Shown: positions 44,951 to 54,270 of the stretch, piece by piece | How positions within the stretch are numbered: position 1 is the stretch's first letter | Layout of the letters: every line of letters begins with the position of its first letter | Assembly: GCA_965197275.1 (NCBI GenBank) | Contig: CBDAMQ010000019.1 | Coordinates: 62,001-126,000 of the forward strand | From: DASCOT01 sp965197275 | GTDB taxonomy: Bacteria > Acidobacteriota > UBA890 > WLXD01 | Length of the DNA: 64,000 nucleotides | Reading direction: 5' to 3' | Notes under the pieces: generated by a model | The model's database searches: none | What the model saw: only the letters and a program-made list of their open reading frames with translations | Told to the model about the DNA's origin: nothing | Program-made: the position numbers and the translations under genes

Positions 44951-45670
44951 ATGCCGCCTGTCTCGATTCTCCACTACCTGCCGATTGCGACCACCGCGCT
45001 GTCGCTGGTGTTCGCTGGCGTCGTGTACCGGCGCTACCTGGCCCGGGGCGGCGGCAACCACCTGCTGTGGTGGAGTGGCGGTATCCTGGTCTATGGACTG
45101 GGCACGTTCGCCGAGGGCTGGATCACGCTGTTTGGCTGGAGCCCGTTCATCTTCAAGTTCTGGTACATCGTCGGGGCGCTGCTCGGCGGCGCACCGCTGG
45201 CCCAGGGCACGGTGTGGCTGTTGCTACGGGCACGCACGGCGAGGTTGCTCACCTTCGCGCTCGTCGGGCTCGTGGTGGTGGCGTCGGCGTGCGTGATCGC
45301 CAGCCCGATCAACTACGAACTGGTCGATCCACACCTTCCGAGCGGCGCCGCGTTTGGCTGGCAGTGGGTGCGCGCCTTCAGCCCCTTCATCAACACCTAC
45401 GCGGTGATCTTCCTGATCGGCGGCGCCATCCTGTCGGCCTGGCGGTTCGGTCGCGCGGCGAGAGCGAAGGGCGGTGAGCCGGGCATCGCCCGCGACCGGT
45501 TCGTCGGCAATGTCCTGATCGCCATCGGCGCTATCCTGCCGGGGATCGGCGGGGTGGCGAGCCGCATGGGGCATACCGAAGTGCTCTACCTCATGGAGCT
45601 GGTCGGTATTCTGCTGATCTGGCCGGGGTACTGGTACAACATCCGCCGCCGCCCGATCGGTAGCAGATGA
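44951..45670 (+). CDS. multi-pass membrane protein of unknown function
   Basis: A 239-residue integral membrane protein with about seven hydrophobic helices (LPIATTALSLVFAGVVY, LWWSGGILVYGLGTFAEGW, FIFKFWYIVGALLGGAPLA, LLTFALVGLVVVASACVIA, TYAVIFLIGGAILSAW, VLIAIGAILPGIGGVAS, YLMELVGILLIWPGYWY). It has no large loop or catalytic motif. The layout resembles a conserved hypothetical family seen in acidobacterial and related genomes, but I cannot name it. It stands alone upstream of the ADOP permease gene. Confidence 0.72.
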   Translation: MPPVSILHYLPIATTALSLVFAGVVYRRYLARGGGNHLLWWSGGILVYGLGTFAEGWITLFGWSPFIFKFWYIVGALLGGAPLAQGTVWLLLRARTARLLTFALVGLVVVASACVIASPINYELVDPHLPSGAAFGWQWVRAFSPFINTYAVIFLIGGAILSAWRFGRAARAKGGEPGIARDRFVGNVLIAIGAILPGIGGVASRMGHTEVLYLMELVGILLIWPGYWYNIRRRPIGSR

Positions 45671-45757
45671 AACTCCGGGCTGTTTCGTGCGTATTTCCTC
45701 TATCATGTACGAAAAATCACGATTCGGCAGGCGCACCACCAGCAGTTTGAGCTACCG

Positions 45758-48430
45758 ATGAATCAGGCGTCCCGCCACCGAGGCCATCGCACTCCGCGCC
45801 TGGCAGAAGCGCTGCTGCGCTTGCGCCTGCCGGCCGCCGACCGCGAATGCGTGGTCGGGGATCTGGCCGAGGAATACCGCCGCTTGCGGCTACCGCTGCT
45901 AGGCCGATTCGGCGCCTACCGTTGGTATTGGGGCCAGGTGCTGCGCTCGCTGCTGGTGCTGAACCCGTCCCCCGACCCAGGAGCTGCCCTCATGCGCTCG
46001 TTGCCCCAGGATCTCCGCTATGGCGTTCGTAGCCTCATCAAGGCGCCGCAATTCGCGCTGCTGACGATCCTGACGCTGGCGCTGGCCATCGGCGTCAACA
46101 CGGCGATCTTCAGCATGCTCAACCCGGTACTCCTGCGCCCGCTGCCGATCGCCGACCCGGACAGCATGGGCTTTATCTACTCGACCAACGCTGACCGCGG
46201 AGTGATCACCTCGCCGGTGTCGGCCGCCGACTACATCGATATCCGCGATCAGGTGACGTCGTTCGCCAGCATGACGGCGGTCAACCGGGGCGCGAGCTTC
46301 ATCCTCACCGGCGGCGATGAGCCTGTTCAGATCACCGGCTTTGAGGCTGCAGCCAACACCTTCGACCTCTGGGGAGTGCCGATCGTGCTGGGGCGCGCCT
46401 TCGCCGAGGGCGAGGACGAGCCCGGCGCCGATCGCGTCGCGGTTCTCGCCTACCACACATGGCAGAATCGCTTCGAGGGTGACGAGGGTGTGCTTGGCCG
46501 TTCGATCAAGCTCGACGGCTACGAGACGACGATCATCGGCGTGGTGACCGAGGAGCTCGAGTTCGGCACCCTGGCGAACGCCGAGGTATGGGTTCCGCTG
46601 ACCCTGGAGCGTGACGCCGTACGCCGCGATGCGCGCAACCTGTGGGTCAGCGGCCGATTGAAGGCGGGCGTCAGCGCCGAGCAGGCCGACGAGGAGGTCG
46701 CCGCTATCGGACGCCGCCTGGCCGAGGAGTATCCGGATACCAACGCCGGGTGGATGCCGACCGTCGTCGACATGAACGGAGCGCTGGCGCCGCCACAGAC
46801 CTGGGCGCTGCTGCTGCTGCTGTCGCTCACCGTCGGTCTGGTAATGCTGATTGCCTGCTCCAACGTCGCCACGATGATGCTTGCGCGCGCATCTGCGCGG
46901 GGTCGCGAGATTGCGGTGCGCGCCGCGTTGGGAGCTCGACGCTCGCGCATCCTGAGCCAGCTGGTGACTGAAAGCGCGCTGCTGTCGCTGGCCTCGGTGG
47001 TGGTCGGCCTGGGTTTGGCGAGAGTATTCCTCATGGGCCTCGTCTGGATGGCTGGCGCCAACAGCGGCATCTCCAACTTTCTGCAGATCGTCACCATCGA
47101 CGGCAACGTGCTGGCGTTCACCGTGCTGGTTGCGGGACTGGCGCCGATCCTCTTCGGTCTGATGCCGGCAATACGCGCCTCGCGGCCCGATGTTGTCGAG
47201 GCGCTGAAAGAGGGTGGCCGCGGCAGTTCTGGGGCTGGCCTACGCGGCCGACGGACGCTGGTCGGTGCGCAGGTGGCGCTGGCCCTGTCGCTGATGATCG
47301 TCGCCGGGTTGGCGATCCGAGGCATGATCGAGACGCGTATTCTCGACCCTGGATTCTCCACCGACGGGTTGCTGACGCTGCGTCTGGAGCTGCCGGCCGC
47401 ACTGTATGCCGAGGAGACCGACTGGCGAGCGTACTTCGACGCCGCCCTGTCGCGAGTGCGGGAGTTGCCGCAGGTGCGCCAGGCTGCGCTGGTGAGCGAG
47501 CGTATCTACCAGAGCTTTCCCCCGAGTCTGAATTTCCAGGTCGAAGGGCGACCGATCCCGGAGGCCACGGAGATGCCGTGGGCTCTGGTGTCGGTAATCT
47601 CCGAAGCCGGGCTCGAGACCATCGGCCTGCCGTTGCTGGCCGGCCGCTCGCTGACCGCCGATGACAATGCCGAAGCGGTGCCGGTGGTGATGATCAATGC
47701 TGACGCGGCGGAGCGCTTCTGGCCCGACGACGGCGCCCTCGGTCAACGGTTACGGCTAGGGGTCGACGACGGCGTCGAGGGCGACGGTCACTGGGTGGAG
47801 GTCGTCGGTATCTTCGGCAACATCAACAGCGGCGATCCGGAGAATCCGTGGTTCCCGATGATGCTGCTGCCGTTTCAGCAGAACGCCCGACGGGGCATGG
47901 CGATGTTGATCGAGACCCACAACGACCCGCTTGCGGCCGCCGGCTCGGTGCGTCAGGCGATCTGGGAGATCGATCGCGACCAACCCATCTCCGACATGCG
48001 CACCATGGGGCAGATCGTCGACGATGCGCTCGCCGCTGGCGAGACTCTGCTGATGATCTTCGTCGTGTTCGCCGTGTTCGCGGCCGTGATGGCGGCGGCG
48101 GGCATCTACGGGGTGATCTCGTATGCCGTCTCGGAGCGCACCCAGGAGATCGGTATTCGCATGGCGCTCGGGGCGCGCGGCGGCGAGGTTGCGCGTCTTA
48201 TCGGACGCCAGGCCGTGGTGCTGATCGCGTTCGGGATGGTCGCCGGGCTGCTTGGTGGGTTCGGGCTCAGCCGTATCTTGGCGAATGCGTTCAATGGCGT
48301 CAGCACCACGGATCCACTGGTGCTTAGCGCCGTGGTGGCGCTGCTTGCGGTCACCGCATTGGTGGCCACCTGGATCCCGGCTCGACGCGCTATCCGCGTT
48401 CAGCCGGTGATCGCGCTGCGCATGGAGTGA
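45758..48430 (+). CDS. ADOP-type FtsX/MacB-like permease
   Basis: An 890-residue permease. The N-terminal cap (residues about 15-60: ECVVGDLAEEYRRLRLPLLG) is the permease-prefix domain found in ADOP proteins. Two MacB periplasmic-core plus FtsX repeats follow: the first begins SLPQDLRYGVRSLIKAPQFA and ends at VVEALKEGGRG; the second ends ERTQEIGIRMALGARGGEVA and the C-terminal RRAIRVQPVIALRME. This internal duplication defines the Acidobacterial Duplicated Orphan Permease group. There is no ATPase gene nearby, as usual for orphans. A PadR regulator follows after 4 bases. Confidence 0.93.
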   Translation: MNQASRHRGHRTPRLAEALLRLRLPAADRECVVGDLAEEYRRLRLPLLGRFGAYRWYWGQVLRSLLVLNPSPDPGAALMRSLPQDLRYGVRSLIKAPQFALLTILTLALAIGVNTAIFSMLNPVLLRPLPIADPDSMGFIYSTNADRGVITSPVSAADYIDIRDQVTSFASMTAVNRGASFILTGGDEPVQITGFEAAANTFDLWGVPIVLGRAFAEGEDEPGADRVAVLAYHTWQNRFEGDEGVLGRSIKLDGYETTIIGVVTEELEFGTLANAEVWVPLTLERDAVRRDARNLWVSGRLKAGVSAEQADEEVAAIGRRLAEEYPDTNAGWMPTVVDMNGALAPPQTWALLLLLSLTVGLVMLIACSNVATMMLARASARGREIAVRAALGARRSRILSQLVTESALLSLASVVVGLGLARVFLMGLVWMAGANSGISNFLQIVTIDGNVLAFTVLVAGLAPILFGLMPAIRASRPDVVEALKEGGRGSSGAGLRGRRTLVGAQVALALSLMIVAGLAIRGMIETRILDPGFSTDGLLTLRLELPAALYAEETDWRAYFDAALSRVRELPQVRQAALVSERIYQSFPPSLNFQVEGRPIPEATEMPWALVSVISEAGLETIGLPLLAGRSLTADDNAEAVPVVMINADAAERFWPDDGALGQRLRLGVDDGVEGDGHWVEVVGIFGNINSGDPENPWFPMMLLPFQQNARRGMAMLIETHNDPLAAAGSVRQAIWEIDRDQPISDMRTMGQIVDDALAAGETLLMIFVVFAVFAAVMAAAGIYGVISYAVSERTQEIGIRMALGARGGEVARLIGRQAVVLIAFGMVAGLLGGFGLSRILANAFNGVSTTDPLVLSAVVALLAVTALVATWIPARRAIRVQPVIALRME

Positions 48431-48434
48431 CCGG

Positions 48435-48761
48435 ATGGGCAAGGGTAACTATCTGGGCGAGTTCGAGCTCGTGGTGCTGTCGACGCTGGCGCGTCTCGGG
48501 GGCGACGCCTACGGCATGACGATTCGCCTCGAGATCGAGCAGCGAACCGGTCGCTCCGTATCGATCGGCGCGGTCTATGCGACGCTGCGCCGCATGGAGC
48601 ACAAGGGTCTTTTGAGCTCGTCGCTCGGTGAGCCCACGCGTGAGCGCGGCGGTCGCGCCAAGCGCTTCTTCTGTCTCCAGCCCCGGGGCGAGCGCGCGCT
48701 CCGGCGTTCTCGCCAGATGTTCGACTCGCTATGGGAAGGGTTGCCCGAATCTCCTGCGTGA
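48435..48761 (+). CDS. PadR-family transcriptional regulator
   Basis: A 108-residue winged-helix regulator. The motif YLGEFELVVLSTLARLGGDA, GMTIRLEIEQRTGRSVSIGA, VYATLRRMEHKGLL and the wing with RGGRAKRFFCLQPRG are typical of short PadR proteins. PadR genes very often accompany ADOP permease genes and repress them. Here the gene follows the permease by 4 bases and so is in the same transcription unit, giving feedback control. Confidence 0.93.
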   Translation: MGKGNYLGEFELVVLSTLARLGGDAYGMTIRLEIEQRTGRSVSIGAVYATLRRMEHKGLLSSSLGEPTRERGGRAKRFFCLQPRGERALRRSRQMFDSLWEGLPESPA

Positions 48762-48819
48762 GCCGTACCGGGTCTTGATTCCTCCGTCGACAGGCCCCAA
48801 TCTTCTCGTACAACTGTGC

Positions 48820-48839
48820 GCGCGGGGTCGGCCCCGCGC
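48820..48839. terminator. 8-bp GC hairpin after padR
   Basis: GCGCGGGG and CCCCGCGC form a perfect 8-bp stem with loop TCGG, about 60 bases after the PadR stop. No U-tract, so it is a terminator or attenuator candidate only. Confidence 0.45.
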
Positions 48840-48979
48840 TCACTCCATCGACCGGCGGTCCGCGGGCGTTGCCTCGCGGCCTCGGTCGATTCATGGAGCG
48901 AGCGCGAGGCCTTTTTCGATTCACGAGCACGGTCTCTCGCTCGAATGGTGCCGGTCCATACCGGCCGAGGAGAGCAGTC

Positions 48980-49489
48980 ATGCATGACGGGACCCACGAG
49001 CGCGCCTTGCAGCTCGTCGACCGATTTGCCGCGGGCGATACTCGCTGGGAGGCCTACGTGGCTCTCAGCGCCCTAGGCATCGACGCCCTGCCGGCGATTC
49101 GGAATGGCCTGAGTGACGGGCGCTGGCAAGTCAGGCGATGGTGCGCGATCTACCTCGACCATCACGCCGATATCGACTCGCTCGAGCTGCTCGTGCCGCT
49201 GCTGCACGACCCCAAGAGCCAGGTGCGCATGTGGGCGGTGCACTCGCTCGCATGTGATCGCTGCAAGGAGGGCGATAACCCGATCGATGTGGTGCCGTTG
49301 CTGATCGAACGCGTCGAGAACGATGACAGTATCCGGGTTCGCCGCATGGCGACCGTCATGCTGGCCGATGGCGCCCCCGACTCGCGGGCGGTGCAGGTGT
49401 TCGAGTGGCTTCTGGAGCACGAGAGCGACCGCAAGCTGCTGTTACATGCCGGCAACGGTCTGCAGCAGTGTCGTGATGTGGGCCTCTGA
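48980..49489 (+). CDS. HEAT-repeat protein
   Basis: A 169-residue soluble protein from ATG 48980 with GAGGAG just upstream. It is made of HEAT-like helix pairs: GDTRWEAYVALSALGIDALP, DGRWQVRRWCAIYLDHHADI, KSQVRMWAVHSLACDRC and SIRVRRMATVMLADGAPDS. HEAT proteins are protein-binding scaffolds. No catalytic residues are seen. It precedes the serine hydrolase gene by 81 bases with no evident link. Confidence 0.8.
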   Translation: MHDGTHERALQLVDRFAAGDTRWEAYVALSALGIDALPAIRNGLSDGRWQVRRWCAIYLDHHADIDSLELLVPLLHDPKSQVRMWAVHSLACDRCKEGDNPIDVVPLLIERVENDDSIRVRRMATVMLADGAPDSRAVQVFEWLLEHESDRKLLLHAGNGLQQCRDVGL

Positions 49490-49570
49490 TCTGCCGCTTG
49501 TGGATCGCGGTGCGGCGCCGCATCCTGGGCACGGCACCGATCGATCAACCGAACCGTGGAGGTGATCCGT

Positions 49571-51511
49571 ATGCGTCGCACCACTGCCGGAGCCGCCTGG
49601 CTGGTCGTCGGCTCGCTGATCTGCTCGTCGCCGGCGGCGGCGCAAGAGGGGACACTGCCGGAGGTTGCAGAGGTCGAGCACAGCGAGCCCGTAGCGGTGC
49701 GCGGCCCGGTCGATGCGGGTCACGTAGAGGCGTTCTTCGACGGCCTCATGGCGGCCTATCTCGACGCCCACAACATCGCCGGAGCTACGGTTGCCGTCGT
49801 CCGGGATGGGACGGTTCTGCTGACCAAGGGCTACGGCTTTGCAGACGTCGACGAGCGTCGACGTGTGAGCGCCACCGAGACGCTGTTTCGCATCGGCTCG
49901 ATCTCCAAGACGTTCGTCTGGACGGCGATCATGCAGCTGGTGCAGCAGGGACGCGTCGACCTCGACGCCGATGTCAACGACTACCTGACCGATGTCGAGG
50001 TGCCGTCCACCTACGATGACCCGGTTCGCGTGCGTCACCTGATGACCCACACGCCGGGATTCGAGGATCAGGTGATCGGTCTGTTCGGCCGCGACGAGAC
50101 CAGCCTGGCGCCGCTGGAAACCATCCTGCAGCGCGAGCTGCCGGCCCGCGTCCGTCCGGCCGGTGAGCTGTCATCCTACTCCAACCACGGCACCGGTATT
50201 GCTGCCCTCATCGTAGAGGAAGTGTCGGGGTTGTCGTGGGACGAATACGTCGAGCGTCACATCATCGAGCCACTCGGCATGACCCACACGACCTTCAGGC
50301 AGCCCTTTCCGGCAGCGCTCGATGCGGTGATGTCGCTGGGTTACAGCTGGAACGGTTCCGCATTCGACCAGGAGGACTTCGAGTTCGTGCCGCTGGCGCC
50401 GGTGGGCGCGGCCGGCGCCACCGCTGCCGACATGGCGCGGTTCATGATCGCCCACCTGCAGCTCGGGGTGATCGACGGGACACGAATCCTCGACGAGTCG
50501 ACCGCGCTGCAGATGCAAGGCGAGCTGTTCCGCCACGCCGAGCAGATGCACCCGATGGCGCACGGCTTTTACGAAATGAGCATGAACGGCGAGCGTGTGC
50601 TGGGCCATGCCGGCGACACACTCTGGTTCCATTCCGATATGGGTCTGCTTCCCGACCACGGGACCGGCGTGTTCGTGTCGGTCAACAGCCCCGGCGGCAG
50701 TGTAGCCACCGAGGTGTACCGGGCGTTCATGAACGAGTACTTCCCGGGTGACGACCCGGCGGGAGTCGAGGCGTCAGCCGGTTTCGCCGAACGCGGCCAG
50801 CGCTTTGCCGGCAAGTATCGAGCCATCCGCTACTCGCATCGTACGCTGGCGAAGCTGGCGGCAGTCGTGGTGGCCGAAGTGAGCCTGACCGAGGACGGTG
50901 AGGCGCTGACCAGCGACGACGGTGCCACGCGCTGGATCGAGGTGGCGCCCCTGACTTTCCGCGAGGAACACGGCCAGCGCCATCTCGCTTTTCGCGAGAG
51001 CCCGGACGGTGAGATTACGCACCTGTTCCTGAGCTGGTTACCGGTGAGCGCGTTCGAGCGCGTCGGTCTGGCCGGCGACCCGACGTTCCACGCGGTCGTC
51101 CTGGTGGGTTCGTTGGCGCTCTTTCTAGGTGCAACCCTGCTGTGGCCAGCTGCCGCCTTCCTGCGCCGCAAGCACGGCTACTCGCTGTCGCCGGAGCGGC
51201 GCATGCCGCTGCTGACCAAGGCCACCGGCTGGCTCGGCAGCGTGTTGTTTCTGGCCTTCGGGGCGGTGTTCGCTACGCTCAGCGACGCCGATCAAATCGT
51301 CTTCGGCGCCGGACCGATCCTTCGCGCCGCCCTGACTTTGCCGTTGCTGGCGATCCCCGTGACGGCGGCATCGATCTACTTCGCCGTTCAGCTGTGGCGC
51401 AGGGGCTCCGCCGGGTTCCTGGCACGCCTGACGTACACCTTGCTGACCATCGCATTCGTGGCCACGCTCTGGCAACTGTGGTACTGGAACCTGCTCGGGT
51501 ACCGTTACTGA
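49571..51511 (+). CDS. secreted beta-lactamase-family serine hydrolase with C-terminal membrane helices
   Basis: A 646-residue protein; start at ATG 49571 with GGAGGTG seven bases upstream. Signal peptide (AAWLVVGSLICSSPAAAQ), then a class C/S12 domain: SxxK motif GSISKTF, YxN motif SSYSNHG and the KTG-like HAG in LGHAGDTLW. After about residue 480 come four hydrophobic helices (FHAVVLVGSLALFLGATLLW, WLGSVLFLAFGAVFATL, AALTLPLLAIPVTAASIYFA, YTLLTIAFVATLWQLWYW), an unusual C-terminal membrane domain shared by some acidobacterial family members. Probably a D-peptidase or esterase acting outside the cell. Confidence 0.92.
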   Translation: MRRTTAGAAWLVVGSLICSSPAAAQEGTLPEVAEVEHSEPVAVRGPVDAGHVEAFFDGLMAAYLDAHNIAGATVAVVRDGTVLLTKGYGFADVDERRRVSATETLFRIGSISKTFVWTAIMQLVQQGRVDLDADVNDYLTDVEVPSTYDDPVRVRHLMTHTPGFEDQVIGLFGRDETSLAPLETILQRELPARVRPAGELSSYSNHGTGIAALIVEEVSGLSWDEYVERHIIEPLGMTHTTFRQPFPAALDAVMSLGYSWNGSAFDQEDFEFVPLAPVGAAGATAADMARFMIAHLQLGVIDGTRILDESTALQMQGELFRHAEQMHPMAHGFYEMSMNGERVLGHAGDTLWFHSDMGLLPDHGTGVFVSVNSPGGSVATEVYRAFMNEYFPGDDPAGVEASAGFAERGQRFAGKYRAIRYSHRTLAKLAAVVVAEVSLTEDGEALTSDDGATRWIEVAPLTFREEHGQRHLAFRESPDGEITHLFLSWLPVSAFERVGLAGDPTFHAVVLVGSLALFLGATLLWPAAAFLRRKHGYSLSPERRMPLLTKATGWLGSVLFLAFGAVFATLSDADQIVFGAGPILRAALTLPLLAIPVTAASIYFAVQLWRRGSAGFLARLTYTLLTIAFVATLWQLWYWNLLGYRY

Positions 51512-51514
51512 ACG

Positions 51515-53629
51515 TCAGGGCGACGGCTCGAGGCGCACCGTCTCTATCACCGCCCCCTCCAGCACCGCATCGACGACATCCATCCCTTCGACGACGTCGG
51601 CAATGATCGTGTAGTTGAAGTCGAGCCGCAGGTTGTCGATCAGGTTGACGAAGATCTGGGCGTCCCCGGTATCGCGGCCGCGCGTCGAGATGCCGACGGT
51701 TCCGCGCCGATGTGAGCGGGCGGTGATCTCGTCACGTGCAAACGGGCCGTCGCCGGAGTACTCGTTGGCACCAGGACTGCCTCCCTGGATCACGAAGTTA
51801 GCTACCACGCGGTGGAACGTGAGGCCGTCAAAGTAGCCTTGCCGCGCCAGCCGCACAAAACGCGCCGTGCTGCCAGGCGCTTCGAACGGATACAGGCGCA
51901 GGATGATCTCGCCGTCCCCACTCATGCGTAGCACGACATGCAGGCCGGCGATCTCCTCGAGCTCTACAGCGCTCGGGAACGGGACCGTCGGTAATGGCTC
52001 CGGCTGCGGCGGTGGCCGCGTGCCTGTCCAGCGCTCGAGGATGTCGGCCGCCGTCGTGGCGATGACGGGATCGAAGTCCTGCAAATATGGAACGACAGCG
52101 CCGGCGTCGGCGGCTCTGCCTACAGTGCCGATTGCCTCCAGCATTGCCCGACGCGGATCTCGTGAAGTCTGACGCGCCAAACCGGTGATTCGTTCCAGCG
52201 CTGCCAGGAGCTCGTTCGTGGCGACCAGCCGTGCTGCGGGCAATGCGCCGGCGGTCAGTGCACCTGGCACCGCTTCGCTTGCCAGCGCCGCCGCGGCAGC
52301 CATCAGCAGTTGTCCGTCGTTGCTGGCCAGCGCCGCGAGGTAGAGATCGTCGCCCTCACGGCCCGCGCTGGCGCTGAGGCCGGCGATCGCAGCCGCCGCT
52401 ACGTTGGCATTCTCGTCGGCCGCCAGCAGCCGAAGGAGGTCGACCCACCCAGCGGCAGCGGCGGCGCGGGCGGCGTACATGCGCACCTGCCAGACCGGGT
52501 GCGCGCTGGCGTCCTCGGCAGGGGAGCGGGCGCCAGCGCCGGACACCGATGCCAGCGCCACTAGCGCGTGTGCCGGCTCCTGCCAGCCTCCGTCGCGCGC
52601 CGCGCCAATCCCGTCCGCGATCCGTTGCAGTGTGGCGATCGCTCCCTCGCAGCGGGGAAGCGCGTCGATTGTCAGCAGGCGTACGGCGGCGACTCCGTCG
52701 CGCAGCCCGGCAAGCAATCGTGAACAGGCGCCGCGCTCCGGAGCCCGTCGGCTGAGCGCCCTCAGCAGCTCGTAGCGCACTCGTGCTTCGGAGTCCTGTA
52801 GCGCCCGGGCGACGAGCAGCGAGCCGTAGTCGCGGGTCGCGCCGATGACGCCGGCGGCCAGACGACGGACGCCGACGTACGGGTCGCGCTGCAGGGCGAA
52901 CAACAGCTCGTCGGCGAGTGGCATGCGCGCGTTGACCATCGCGGAAACGGCGAGGAACCGGACCTGGGCACGTGCGGCGTCAGTGGCGTCGTCGCGGCTC
53001 AACGACGAGAGCTCGGTCAGAAACGCGGTGGTCTCGGGTTGTGCCGCGTGATCTCGATGCAGCCGAAACAGCGTCTCCAGGCCGCGCCCCGCGCCGTGCA
53101 GCCGTTCGATCTCGTCGTCGCGCTCCGACGCGTCATTGGCGGCGAGCGCCGCAAGCGATTCCTGCGCGAAGCCGGAGAGCGCGGCGTCGGCGGTACGGAT
53201 CTCCACTCCGTCGGTGTAGCTCAGTCGGCCGATCGAGGCGGCCGCAGCGCTCGCCACGCCGGCATCTGGGTCGGTCGCCAGTCGGAATCGCAACGGCTCG
53301 AATCCCATACGGCCCGCACCGCGACTCAACGCCTGCGCCACTGCGGTGGCGGCGGCGGCACGCACCTCGGCATCGCTGTCTTCGAGCAACGGCAGGATAT
53401 CGGGCAGTAGCTCCGCGCGCTCCAGGCGGCCCAGTGCGCGTGCGGCAGCGCGTCGCATGCTGGCCTCCTGCACCCCGGCTGCGTGGCGCAACGTGAGCAG
53501 ATCGTCCTCGGTCGCGCCCCGGCGGTCCTCGGCGGCCATCAGGTAATCGAGCGGCGAATCGACACGATCCTGTCGACAGGGACCGAAGGCCGCCAGCAAC
53601 GTCAGGGCGAGCGTCCATCGTACGAGCAT
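51515..53629 (-). CDS. HEAT-repeat protein with C-terminal cyclophilin-type peptidyl-prolyl isomerase
   Basis: A 704-residue secreted protein from ATG 53629 (signal TLALTLLAAFGPC; the Cys could be lipidated but the lipobox is poor). Residues about 25-530 are HEAT repeats (EVRAAAATAVAQAL, VRRLAAGVIGAT, WQVRMYAARAAAAAG and others). Residues about 550-700 form a cyclophilin domain: LRLYPFEAPGSTARFVRLAR, GYFDGLTFHRVVANFVIQGG, DAQIFVNLIDNLRLDFNYTI. The active-site Arg (FHRVV) and QGG are present. It lies 5 bases downstream of thiE on the same strand, but a functional link to thiamine is not expected. Confidence 0.9.
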   Translation of the reverse strand: MLVRWTLALTLLAAFGPCRQDRVDSPLDYLMAAEDRRGATEDDLLTLRHAAGVQEASMRRAAARALGRLERAELLPDILPLLEDSDAEVRAAAATAVAQALSRGAGRMGFEPLRFRLATDPDAGVASAAAASIGRLSYTDGVEIRTADAALSGFAQESLAALAANDASERDDEIERLHGAGRGLETLFRLHRDHAAQPETTAFLTELSSLSRDDATDAARAQVRFLAVSAMVNARMPLADELLFALQRDPYVGVRRLAAGVIGATRDYGSLLVARALQDSEARVRYELLRALSRRAPERGACSRLLAGLRDGVAAVRLLTIDALPRCEGAIATLQRIADGIGAARDGGWQEPAHALVALASVSGAGARSPAEDASAHPVWQVRMYAARAAAAAGWVDLLRLLAADENANVAAAAIAGLSASAGREGDDLYLAALASNDGQLLMAAAAALASEAVPGALTAGALPAARLVATNELLAALERITGLARQTSRDPRRAMLEAIGTVGRAADAGAVVPYLQDFDPVIATTAADILERWTGTRPPPQPEPLPTVPFPSAVELEEIAGLHVVLRMSGDGEIILRLYPFEAPGSTARFVRLARQGYFDGLTFHRVVANFVIQGGSPGANEYSGDGPFARDEITARSHRRGTVGISTRGRDTGDAQIFVNLIDNLRLDFNYTIIADVVEGMDVVDAVLEGAVIETVRLEPSP

Positions 53630-53634
53630 AGCGG

Positions 53635-54270
53635 CTAGCGGAGCGCGGCAGCGATCTCGCGCACCGCCGCTCCGGGATCCTTGGCGCTGAATACCGCGCT
53701 CACCACAGCGACCCCGGCAGCGCCAGCCTGCAGGCACTCGGCCACCTGCTCGGCTCCGATTCCACCGAGCGCGAGCACCGGCAGATCCACCGACTCGGTG
53801 AGCTCACGCAAGGCGTCGAGGCCGCGTCCCTGTCCGGGCTTGGAACCGGGGTCGAATACCGGCGCGAACACGCCGAACTCGGCGCCAGCCACGGCCGCGT
53901 GCCGCGCCGCATCGGCGGAGTGAATAGAAGCGGCCCGGCGAAACCCCACCGGCACTGGCTGCGGCCGGGTGGGAATGCGGCTCTCGGGCCAGTGGATGCC
54001 TCGTGCGCGGGCGCTGCCAGCATCGATCTCGCCGCCGTTGACGAAAACCGGAACCACGGCGGTGGCCAGTCGATCCAGGGCAGCCTCGATTACCGCCGCG
54101 CGGTTGAGATCGGTGAGCCCCTTGGCGCGCAGCTGCAACGCCGCCGGAAACCGATCGGGAAGCGCCGCAACGGCCTCTTCGATGCGATCCAGCCACCGCT
54201 CGGTGCTACCGCAGACCTCGTGGTCAGCGATCAGATACAGGCGTGGCGTCGCGCGACCGCCTATTGCCAA
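53635..54270 (-). CDS. thiE: thiamine-phosphate synthase / TenI-like family protein
   Basis: A 211-residue TIM-barrel protein starting at TTG 54270. It has PRLYLIADHEV, LQLRAKGLTDLN, SIHSADAARHAA, GVFAPVFDPGSKPGQGRG and LALGGIGAEQVAECLQAGAAG, the outline of ThiE/TenI. It lacks the canonical HLGQxD loop (here GIHWPES), which is a mark of the TenI-like branch, so it may be a thiazole tautomerase or a divergent ThiE. It overlaps thiG by 10 bases and closes the thi cluster. Confidence 0.82.
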   Translation of the reverse strand: MAIGGRATPRLYLIADHEVCGSTERWLDRIEEAVAALPDRFPAALQLRAKGLTDLNRAAVIEAALDRLATAVVPVFVNGGEIDAGSARARGIHWPESRIPTRPQPVPVGFRRAASIHSADAARHAAVAGAEFGVFAPVFDPGSKPGQGRGLDALRELTESVDLPVLALGGIGAEQVAECLQAGAAGVAVVSAVFSAKDPGAAVREIAAALR

